Assembly: GCA_036490215.1 (NCBI GenBank)
Contig: DASXEH010000030.1
Span: 1 to 12,495 of the forward strand
DNA length: 12,495 bases
Origin: JASHSH01 sp036490215
Lineage (GTDB): Bacteria; Pseudomonadota; Alphaproteobacteria; Rhodospirillales; Magnetospirillaceae
Reading direction: 5' to 3'
Position 1 is the stretch's first letter; every line of letters starts with the position of its first letter. Under the pieces are notes generated by a model. That model saw only the letters and a program-made list of their open reading frames with translations. It ran no database searches and was not told the origin of the DNA. Of this stretch, positions 1 to 7,551 are shown piece after piece. The position numbers were made by a program, and so were the translations under genes.

Positions 1-80
1 CTGAACGGGTATTGGATGCACGGCTGATCAATGTCCTCATGTCCTTTGGCGCAGCCGGCCCCCTGCCTGACGTATCCTGA
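1..80 (+). CDS. 3' end of an unidentified gene (partial)
   Basis: An open frame entering from the left edge reads 25 codons and stops at TGA 78-80, ending ...DARLINVLMSFGAAGPLPDVS. The spacing to the next gene and the third-position G/C look like real coding sequence. The motif of an Arg/Asp-rich turn followed by a hydrophobic LINVLMSFG helix resembles the end of the catalytic domain of D-alanyl-D-alanine carboxypeptidases, and such a gene near phasin and clpSA would not be surprising. This is a guess from a very short tail. The frame is fairly secure but the product is not. Confidence 0.5.
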   Translation, partial: ERVLDARLINVLMSFGAAGPLPDVS

Positions 81-217
81 ATCTCAGCGCACACCATATT
101 TAAACCATATTCCGTTGTCCAGAGTCTGATTGGAGAATCAGCCTCTTGCAGCCATACTCTCACGCCGATTCGAGCCCCGTTCCGACCACGAGGGTGTCAT
201 GCCGATGAAGTGGAGTC
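79..217. promoter_or_regulatory. Cluster of five GANTC sites (CcrM-type methylation motif)
   Basis: GANTC occurs at 79-83 (GAATC), 122-126 (GAGTC), 135-139 (GAATC), 167-171 (GATTC) and 213-217 (GAGTC). Five sites lie in 139 bases, where about one per 256 bases is expected by chance. The cluster spans the leader and first codons of the lipoprotein gene. In many alphaproteobacteria CcrM methylates GANTC, and sites in promoters can tie transcription to the cell cycle. Whether this organism has CcrM cannot be seen here. Confidence 0.4.
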
Positions 218-903
218 GCTGCTTGGCTCTTTTGGCCCTGGCAGCGGTCAGTGCCTGTACTTATGAAGGTGGAGGGGTCAACAACCCGTTAACACGCAAG
301 TTCGAGTGGTTCTCGTATCTCGGCGGCGACGATATACGCGCCACTTGCATGCCCGGTTCGCCCGATCGCTTTCGCATTATCTACAACGCCACCTGGAAAG
401 AGCAGGTGCGCATCTACGAACTCGGCTTCGGCGGACCGCGTAGGCTCGACGAGCATGTGATCGGCCCGGGCAACCTGATCTCGATTCTGGCCGAGGACCC
501 GCTGGCGCCATGGCGCGGCACCAACGCCGCCGTGACCCTGTCAGACGAGCAATACGGCGCGCTGATACGCAATCTCATGGCCAGCGGCGCCTATGTCAGT
601 CCACAGCAGACGCTCACCCTCGCTTCAACCGATTTCTATTGGACCGTCGCCTCCTGCCATGGCGGCGTGTTCCATCTGACAGGCTGGCTCTATCCCAGCG
701 CCGGGTTCGACAGCCTCAAATTTCCACAATGGCTCCAGGGCCTCGACCAGACCGGCATCCCCTTCAACCCGCCCAAGCCTTGGACGGAAGTGGCGACAGC
801 GCCACCCGGCAGTGCGGACAACCCCGTCCGAGGCTCTCGGACCGCAACCACTTGGACGATTGGAATCGTTCAAGATCATTTACTTGATCAGATTGTTTTC
901 TAA
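199..903 (+). CDS. Small lipoprotein of unknown function
   Basis: A 234-residue protein that I cannot assign to a named family. From the ATG at 199 the first 20 residues are a lipoprotein signal peptide: MPMK, a Leu/Ala-rich hydrophobic stretch, then lipobox VSAC with the acylated Cys at residue 20. Export to the periplasm and a lipid anchor are therefore likely. The mature part is soluble, rich in Trp, Tyr and Phe, with Cys residues in DIRATCMPG and VASCHGG that could form a disulfide. An upstream in-frame TTG at 130 would bury the signal peptide behind 23 residues, so it is rejected. AGGG at 191-194 lies 4 bases before ATG 199 and 10 before ATG 205, so either ATG may be used. The last 20 codons are noticeably richer in A/T than the rest of the gene, so the true C-terminus could have been altered by a frameshift or could simply be divergent. 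No terminator is visible before the phasin promoter. Confidence 0.75.
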   Translation: MPMKWSRCLALLALAAVSACTYEGGGVNNPLTRKFEWFSYLGGDDIRATCMPGSPDRFRIIYNATWKEQVRIYELGFGGPRRLDEHVIGPGNLISILAEDPLAPWRGTNAAVTLSDEQYGALIRNLMASGAYVSPQQTLTLASTDFYWTVASCHGGVFHLTGWLYPSAGFDSLKFPQWLQGLDQTGIPFNPPKPWTEVATAPPGSADNPVRGSRTATTWTIGIVQDHLLDQIVF

Positions 904-952
904 GTGTTTTTTGACGCTTACATGATTCTTGTTGCGCCGCACAAAATTCCGT

Positions 953-983
953 TTGACTCTCAGCCCCGGCTCCTTCATATAAC
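953..983 (+). promoter_or_regulatory. Candidate sigma-70 promoter of the phasin gene
   Basis: TTGACT at 953-958 is a near-perfect -35 hexamer. Downstream lie CATATA at 976-981 (17-base spacer) and TATAAC at 978-983 (19-base spacer), either of which could be the -10. A start site near 988-991 would give a leader of about 110 bases before the phasin ATG. This is a prediction from hexamers only. Confidence 0.5.
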
Positions 984-985
984 TC

Positions 986-1004
986 TTGCTGCAATGCAAC
1001 ATGC
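986..1004 (+). promoter_or_regulatory. TGC-rich operator-like site (possible PhaR site)
   Basis: The bases TTGCTGCAATGCAACATGC contain four TGC triplets (987, 990, 995, 1002) and the small dyad TTGC-T-GCAA. The site sits just downstream of the predicted -10, over the expected start site. PhaR, the PHA-responsive repressor described in Paracoccus and relatives, is known to bind TGC-rich sequences in phasin promoters. The match and position suggest repression by PhaR that is relieved when PHA granules form. No phaR gene is in the window, so this remains an inference. Confidence 0.4.
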
Positions 1005-1089
1005 GCCGCTTGGCCCGTGCCCTGTGGCGCTTACCGGTGGCGGCTGGGCTCTCCCGCAGTCCCCGCCCCGGCCCCTTATTCGAACGTTG

Positions 1090-1096
1090 AAGGAGA
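1090..1096 (+). promoter_or_regulatory. Ribosome binding site of the phasin gene
   Basis: AAGGAGA lies 6 bases before ATG 1103. It is a strong site that fits high expression of an abundant granule protein and fixes the start. Confidence 0.8.
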
Positions 1097-1102
1097 CCAA
1101 TC

Positions 1103-1651
1103 ATGTCGAGCGCAAAGACCGCCAAGGCCGCGTCGCCGGCCGCCGATACGGTGAAGCAGTTTGAAGACGTCGTGGCCGTTCAGAAGGAGACCATCGAGAC
1201 GGTCGTCCGCGCTGGCGCCGATGCCGCGACCAAAGGTGTAGACAAAGCTGTGGCGATGACCAAGGAACAGGTCGAAGCCGCCGTGAAGGCCGGCCAGCTG
1301 GCCTTCAAGAACTACGAAGACATGCTTCAGTTCTCGAAGGAGAACGTCGAGGCCGTCGTGAAGTCCGGCAGCATCGTTGCCAAGGGCATTCAGGACCTGT
1401 CGCAGTCCCTCGTTGTGGCCGCGCAGATCTCGATGGACGAGCAGGTTGCCGTCGGCAAGGCCATGATCGGCGCCAAGTCGATCAAGGAAATGATCGACCT
1501 TTCGTCCGCCATCGCCAAGTCGAACTTCGACAAGCTGATGAGCGAGAGCACCAAGCTGTCGCAAGTTTCGACCAAGCTGGCTGAAGAGGCTTTCTCGCCG
1601 CTGACCGTTCGTGTCAGCGCCGCGGTCGAGAAGATCTTCAAGGCTGCGTAA
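1103..1651 (+). CDS. Phasin family protein (PHA granule surface protein)
   Basis: A 182-residue protein of the Phasin_2 type. Phasins are small amphipathic helical proteins that coat polyhydroxyalkanoate granules and control their size and number. The sequence has the usual features: Ala/Lys/Glu/Val-rich composition, no cysteine, almost entirely helical, with heptad-like repeats such as VVRAGADAATKGVDKA, EAAVKAGQLAFKNYEDM and EAVVKSGSIVAKG over residues about 20-130. It ends in the typical FSPLTVRVSAAVEKIFKAA tail. The ATG is fixed by a strong ribosome binding site. The gene is a single transcription unit, with its own promoter upstream and a strong terminator 58 bases after the stop. Family members without a PHA role exist, and no phaC or phaR is in view, so phasin family is secure but the exact role is not. 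Confidence 0.93.
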   Translation: MSSAKTAKAASPAADTVKQFEDVVAVQKETIETVVRAGADAATKGVDKAVAMTKEQVEAAVKAGQLAFKNYEDMLQFSKENVEAVVKSGSIVAKGIQDLSQSLVVAAQISMDEQVAVGKAMIGAKSIKEMIDLSSAIAKSNFDKLMSESTKLSQVSTKLAEEAFSPLTVRVSAAVEKIFKAA

Positions 1652-1709
1652 TCGCCACTTTGATACCGGCGGGCGTCACAGCGCCCCTCGCGTAACAGTG
1701 TGACAATTG

Positions 1710-1742
1710 AAAGGGCCGGGTGGTTTTCACCCGGCCCTTTTT
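1710..1742 (+). terminator. Rho-independent terminator after the phasin gene
   Basis: The 13-base stem AAAGGGCCGGGTG (1710-1722) pairs perfectly with CACCCGGCCCTTT (1728-1740) around a GTTTT loop. The run TTTTT (1738-1742) follows, partly inside the stem. It isolates the phasin transcript from clpS. Confidence 0.93.
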
Positions 1743-1814
1743 CTATGCGTTTTTCTATGCATCCCGGTCAAATGGCGGAGATGCGATTTGCCACAATCGG
1801 TCTACCTGAAATGT

Positions 1815-1854
1815 GCAGTCGGGGCTTTTCTCCCCCCGCCCGACTGCCTATCAT
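1815..1854 (+). promoter_or_regulatory. Inverted repeat and possible -10 in the clpS leader
   Basis: GCAGTCGGG (1815-1823) and CCCGACTGC (1839-1847) form a perfect 9-base inverted repeat with a 15-base C/T-rich spacer. Directly after it is TATCAT (1849-1854), a fair -10 hexamer. The matching -35 region (TTTTCT) is poor for sigma-70. CTTTTC (1825-1830) and CCTATC (1847-1852), 16 bases apart, weakly recall an RpoH promoter. Because the repeat covers the -35 to -10 spacer, it could be an operator or a hairpin. Function unproven. Confidence 0.35.
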
Positions 1855-1899
1855 ATGTAGAGGTAGACGTGTTTGGAGCGCCCTACCCGGCTAGGGATC

Positions 1900-2241
1900 A
1901 TGAGCGGCAACGAAAATCAAAAGTCTGGCGGCGGCAACGAAGAAAATCCGCAGACCGGCGTCGTCATCAAGACGCGGCCGAAGACGAAGCGGCCGTCGAT
2001 GTACAAGGTTCTGATGCTTAACGACGACTACACGCCGATGGAGTTTGTCGTCCATGTGCTTGAGCGCTTTTTCGGCAAAAATCGCGACGAAGCCACCCGC
2101 ATCATGCTGCATGTTCATCAACGCGGGGTCGGCGTGTGTGGCGTCTTCACCTACGAAGTCGCCGAGACGAAAGTCACCCAGGTGATGGATCTGGCCAGAC
2201 AGAACCAACACCCTTTGCAATGCACGATTGAAAAGGAATAG
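1900..2241 (+). CDS. clpS: ATP-dependent Clp protease adaptor ClpS
   Basis: A 113-residue ClpS. The adaptor binds N-terminal destabilising residues (N-degrons) and hands the substrate to ClpA for degradation by ClpAP. A flexible basic, Gly/Asn-rich N-terminal extension of about 32 residues is followed by the folded core. The core holds the N-degron pocket residues N41-D42-D43, the gatekeeper-type M47 in DDYTPM, and V72-H73 in LHVHQRG, at the same spacing as in E. coli ClpS. The core ends with EVAETKVTQVMDLAR and HPLQCTIEKE. The ATG at 1900 is chosen over an in-frame TTG at 1873. Its only Shine-Dalgarno-like sequence, AGGGA (1893-1897), is just 2 bases away, so translation may start inefficiently or the leader may matter. 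clpA begins 6 bases after the stop, so the two form an operon. Confidence 0.97.
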   Translation: MSGNENQKSGGGNEENPQTGVVIKTRPKTKRPSMYKVLMLNDDYTPMEFVVHVLERFFGKNRDEATRIMLHVHQRGVGVCGVFTYEVAETKVTQVMDLARQNQHPLQCTIEKE

Positions 2242-2247
2242 ACCGCC

Positions 2248-4539
<2,292 letters not shown>

Positions 4540-4566
4540 AGGCCCAACCGCATAGAGGGAAGAGCA

Positions 4567-4594
4567 AGGGCGCCGCTGTGACGCGCGGCGCCCT
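4567..4594. other. Perfect hairpin downstream of clpA
   Basis: AGGGCGCCGC (4567-4576) pairs with GCGGCGCCCT (4585-4594) around an 8-base loop. It has no T-tract, so it is not a classic terminator. It may protect the clpSA mRNA 3' end or support the terminator just after it. Confidence 0.55.
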
Positions 4595-4612
4595 CAGCTC
4601 GAAGGCTCGACG

Positions 4613-4648
4613 AAAAAGGCCGGCTCCGAAAGGAACCGGCCTTTTTTT
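4613..4648. terminator. Bidirectional rho-independent terminator between convergent genes
   Basis: AAAAAGGCCGG (4613-4623) pairs with CCGGCCTTTTT (4636-4646). Inside it, after one C/A mismatch, TCC pairs with GGA around a GAAA tetraloop (4628-4631). Seven T (4642-4648) follow on the + strand. The five A (4613-4617) give a T-run on the - strand. It can therefore end both clpA and the convergent operon whose last gene stops at 4752. Confidence 0.92.
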
Positions 4649-4661
4649 GTTTTCCCGAAGC

Positions 4662-4740
4662 CGTCATTGCGAGGAGCAAAGCGACGAAGCAATCCATTCT
4701 CGCCACGGGTATGGATTGCTTCGCTTCACTCGCAATGACG
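4662..4740. repeat. 79-base interspersed palindromic repeat element
   Basis: The outer arms CGTCATTGCGAG (4662-4673) and CTCGCAATGACG (4729-4740) are perfect inverted copies. So are the inner arms GAAGCAATCCAT (4686-4697) and ATGGATTGCTTC (4711-4722). A 12-base insert on the left and 6 bases on the right separate the two paired blocks, and the loop is 13 bases. From memory, this TCATTGCGAG...GCAATCCA type of palindrome is present in many copies in alphaproteobacterial genomes, usually between genes. It sits 11 bases from the stop of the convergent gene and would be transcribed at the end of that mRNA. Only one copy is in this window. Confidence 0.8.
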
Positions 4741-4751
4741 AAGCTGAAATC

Positions 4752-5342
4752 TCAGCCCGTCGCCACCTTTCCCGTCGCGCGCGGCCCAAAGCGCAGAGCC
4801 GAGGTCGTCGTCCCCGAGATACTGACTTTGGGCGTGACGCTGACCGCACCACCACCGCCTGAGCCCGAAGGTGTAGACGAGCCCGATGTCGGCGTGATCG
4901 GCGTCACCGGCGGTTCGTTTTCTGCGCCGCCGATCAGCAGCTCTCGCTCCAGATCGTCGACGCGGCGCTGCAGGGCGGCGAGTTCATCGCGCAGGGCGTC
5001 GAGCGATACGGCGGTATCCACCCGCTCCTGCCGTCCCGCCTTCTCATAATCGAGCCAGCGCGTCTCGATGCTGGCGACCGATTCGGCAACACGCTTGCGC
5101 GCTTCCTCGAAGATCGCGGTGCGGGCGCGTTCGATATCGGAACCGAGTTCCTGGCGCAGATTGCGCGACGTCTTGGCGGCATTTTCCTCTACCTGACGCA
5201 GACCGCGATCGAGCTGCGCCTTGAGACCGATGCGCATGTCGTAGGCCGAGCGCACCAGATAGCCAAGGAATACGGTGAGGATGCATCCGACGACCACGAA
5301 CATGATCATCGCGATGGTTGTCCACGAGGCTCCTGAGTCCAT
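4752..5342 (-). CDS. Membrane-anchored coiled-coil protein of unknown function
   Basis: A 196-residue protein that I do not recognise. One N-terminal membrane segment (about residues 8-32: IAMIMFVVVGCILTVFLGYLV) is followed by a long charged helical region (about 35-140, with ALRDELAALQRRVDDLERELL) that looks like a coiled coil. The last 55 residues are a disordered Pro/Thr/Ser/Gly tail with a GSGGGG run. With few positive residues before the membrane segment and several Arg/Lys after it, the coiled coil is probably cytoplasmic. The start is fixed by a perfect Shine-Dalgarno. The gene begins 55 bases after puuD stops, on the same strand with no terminator between, so it is likely the last gene of the purine operon. 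A structural or scaffolding role is possible but only an inference. Confidence 0.85.
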   Translation of the reverse strand: MDSGASWTTIAMIMFVVVGCILTVFLGYLVRSAYDMRIGLKAQLDRGLRQVEENAAKTSRNLRQELGSDIERARTAIFEEARKRVAESVASIETRWLDYEKAGRQERVDTAVSLDALRDELAALQRRVDDLERELLIGGAENEPPVTPITPTSGSSTPSGSGGGGAVSVTPKVSISGTTTSALRFGPRATGKVATG

Positions 5343-5350
5343 CGTCGTTA

Positions 5351-5356
5351 CCTCCT
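5351..5356 (-). promoter_or_regulatory. Consensus Shine-Dalgarno of the coiled-coil gene
   Basis: AGGAGG, extended to AGGAGGT, lies 8 bases before the ATG at 5342. It is the best ribosome binding site in the window, which argues that the gene is real and well translated. Confidence 0.8.
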
Positions 5357-5397
5357 GTAGCGACGGTAGGGGGCAATTGTGGCGATAATTACGCGGA

Positions 5398-6654
5398 TTA
5401 TGGCGAGATTGTTGCGCCTTCTGCGATCCATCTGCCGAGAATTGCCCTCTCTTCCGGCTGCATGTTGGTCACGTTGCCCAACGGCATCGTCTGGGACGTC
5501 ACCGCCTGCTGCTGGATAGATGATGCCCACTGTTTGATGTTTTCGGGTGTGTCCAAGCGCACACCTTTGGGCGGCGCATCGAGCCCTGCCATTTTTGGGT
5601 GCTCGCTGTGACAGAAGACACATCGCGTGTTCACGATCGCCTGGACCTCGGCGAAGGGACCTGACGGACGCGTGCCGTCATCGGTTCCGGGCTTCGAGGC
5701 CGGCATCGCGATCGGCGCGGTGTGGATCGGACCGGCCGGCGCGCCAGAGCCAGTGGCCAGAGTCGTGACCACGGCCACCAGGATGCCGACGATCACGGTC
5801 GCCGGCAGCATCCACGCCCGATCGCGCTGCGTGTGACGCAGCACGAAGACATGGCGCACGAGACCGCCGACGATCGACAGCGCGAGCACGATCAGCCAAT
5901 TCCAGCGATGCTGATAGATCATCGGGAAATGGTTCGAGATCATCATGAACAGCACCGGCAGCGTGAGATAGGTGTTGTGCACACTGCGCTGCTTGCCGAG
6001 CTTGCCGTATTTTGGATCGGGCGTTTCGCCGCGGATCAGCGCCTCGACCGATTTGCGCTGGTTGGGGATGATCACGGCGAACACGTTGGCCGCCATGATC
6101 GAACCGAGCGACGCACCGATATGGAGCAGCGCGGCACGCCCCGGGAAGATCTGCGTCAGCCCATAGGCCATGCCGGTTGCCAGCACCACGCCGACGACGG
6201 CCAGCGTCTTGGGCTCCTTCTCGAGGAAGCTGCACAGCAGCTCATAGACCACCCAGGAGCAGAGCAGGATGGCGGCGCTGGCGCAAACCGCTTGCCAAGG
6301 CGCGAGCAGGCCGCCCGGCGTGGTGAGAAACACGCCCGCCTGCGCCCAATAGACAACCACCAGCAGCGAGATGCCCGACAGCCAAGTGGCATAGGCTTCC
6401 CATTTGAACCAATGCAGATGGGCAGGCAGTTGCGGCGGGGCCAGCCTGAACTTGCGCGCGTGATAGAAGCCGCCACCATGGACCAGCCAGGCATCGCCCT
6501 GGATGCGCTCGCGGTCGGGATCTTCCGGCGCCGGTTCGAGGACGTTGTCCTGCCAGACGAAGTAGAACGACGTGCCGATCCAGGTGATGCCGAAGACGAG
6601 GTGCGACCAGCGCGCCGCCAGGTTCAGCCAGTCGAGAATTGTCCCCCAGTCCAT
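5398..6654 (-). CDS. puuD: Membrane urate oxidase PuuD with C-terminal cytochrome c domain
   Basis: A 418-residue inner-membrane urate oxidase (urate hydroxylase) that converts urate to 5-hydroxyisourate and passes electrons to cytochrome c, unlike soluble uricase, which uses O2 directly. The N-terminal Urate_ox_N region (about 1-305) has roughly eight membrane segments and family signatures: ARWSHLVFGITWIGTSFYF near the N-terminus and RSVHNTYLTLPVLFMMISNHFPM mid-protein. After a Pro/Ala-rich linker (about 305-335) comes a periplasmic cytochrome c domain with the heme motif CVFCH (C345, C348, H349) and a QTMPLGNVTNM stretch that can supply the axial Met. An upstream ATG-like start at 6690 would overlap the preceding gene. 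The ATG at 6654, giving MDWGTILDW, is 5 bases after that gene's stop and matches the family start. Family assignment is firm. Confidence 0.95.
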   Translation of the reverse strand: MDWGTILDWLNLAARWSHLVFGITWIGTSFYFVWQDNVLEPAPEDPDRERIQGDAWLVHGGGFYHARKFRLAPPQLPAHLHWFKWEAYATWLSGISLLVVVYWAQAGVFLTTPGGLLAPWQAVCASAAILLCSWVVYELLCSFLEKEPKTLAVVGVVLATGMAYGLTQIFPGRAALLHIGASLGSIMAANVFAVIIPNQRKSVEALIRGETPDPKYGKLGKQRSVHNTYLTLPVLFMMISNHFPMIYQHRWNWLIVLALSIVGGLVRHVFVLRHTQRDRAWMLPATVIVGILVAVVTTLATGSGAPAGPIHTAPIAMPASKPGTDDGTRPSGPFAEVQAIVNTRCVFCHSEHPKMAGLDAPPKGVRLDTPENIKQWASSIQQQAVTSQTMPLGNVTNMQPEERAILGRWIAEGATISP

Positions 6655-6659
6655 GATGC

Positions 6660-7535
6660 TCAGCTTCCGCGATAGGTTGAATAGGACCACGGCGACAGCA
6701 GCAGCGGCACGTGGTAATGCGCTTCGGGATTCGAGATCGCGAAAGCCAGCGGCACGCGATCCAGAAAAGCCGGCGCGCTGGTGACGAGCCCCTGCGCGAG
6801 GAAATATTCGCCCGCCTCGAACACCAATTCGTAGCGCCCGGCTTCCATCTCCGCACCCGACAGCGCCGGCGCGTCGAGACGGCCGTCGTCATTGGTGCGC
6901 GCGTGCTTGATCTCGCGCCGCTCGCCCGAAGGCTCGATCTTGAACAGCGTCACCGGCACCCCGCCCGCCGGGCGGCCGCGCGCCGTGTCGAGCACATGGG
7001 TCGAAAGCCTGCCGATCGGCGCTGTCTGCACCGCATCGATCAGGCGCATGAAGGCGATCTTGTCGACCTCGGCGAGTGCCGTGCGCAGTTCCGTCTCGCG
7101 CGAATTCTTCAGGCGGTAATCGAAAGCGGCCAGCACATGCTGCTTGCCCCAATGCTTCACCGCCAGGATGAAGGGAAAGCCGAATTTCGACGTATAGGCG
7201 CCATTCGACTTCTGGAAGCGCTCCATCTCGGCCTGCGACAGTTTGTCGAGGCCGGCGCGTGCCTGCTCGTTGGTCGATTCTTTGGTGAGCTGCCCCGCCA
7301 GCGCCGCGCGGCCAGCCAGATCGGGGTGCGAGCGCAGCAGCACCAGTTGCGCTTGATCATTCGCCCCGGTCACCACCGCCGCCATCGCCGCGTGCAGCGC
7401 GGTGACGCTGGCGAAGGGCTTCGCCTCAAAAGCCTTCTCCGCCACCCAGGCCGAATGTTCGTAGATACTGCCGAAGGCCGAAACGAAACCGCTGCGATCG
7501 AGCGCGTTGACCGCGTCGAGAGTCTTTTTAGTCAT
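6660..7535 (-). CDS. uraD/uraH: Bifunctional OHCU decarboxylase / 5-hydroxyisourate hydrolase (UraD-UraH fusion)
   Basis: A 291-residue fusion doing the last two steps of urate breakdown. The C-terminal half hydrolyses 5-hydroxyisourate to OHCU, and the N-terminal half decarboxylates OHCU to S-allantoin. The UraD domain (about 1-165) has SHPDLAG with catalytic-type H70, ESTNEQ with E86, and FGFPF (118-122). The UraH (transthyretin-like) domain (about 177-291) has STHVLD with H180, TNDDGR with R219, HYHVPLLLSP with H275, and the diagnostic C-terminal YRGS. All key residues of both enzymes are present. The linker is only about ten residues. The ATG at 7535 is preferred, but a GTG at 7541 is in frame and neither has a clear ribosome binding site. 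The gene starts 16 bases after xdhB ends and is probably translated by coupling. Domain order matches plant allantoin synthase. Confidence 0.95.
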   Translation of the reverse strand: MTKKTLDAVNALDRSGFVSAFGSIYEHSAWVAEKAFEAKPFASVTALHAAMAAVVTGANDQAQLVLLRSHPDLAGRAALAGQLTKESTNEQARAGLDKLSQAEMERFQKSNGAYTSKFGFPFILAVKHWGKQHVLAAFDYRLKNSRETELRTALAEVDKIAFMRLIDAVQTAPIGRLSTHVLDTARGRPAGGVPVTLFKIEPSGERREIKHARTNDDGRLDAPALSGAEMEAGRYELVFEAGEYFLAQGLVTSAPAFLDRVPLAFAISNPEAHYHVPLLLSPWSYSTYRGS

Positions 7536-7551
7536 GAGCACGAAACCATGG

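Noticed and set aside
130..198. TTG start for the lipoprotein at 130
   Set aside because: It would place 23 residues before a clear signal peptide and has no ribosome binding site. ATG 199 or 205 fits better.
7532..7549. A five-codon frame (MVSCS) whose stop overlaps the ATG of the UraD-UraH gene
   Set aside because: It could be a coupling mini-gene, but it has no ribosome binding site and such short frames are frequent by chance.
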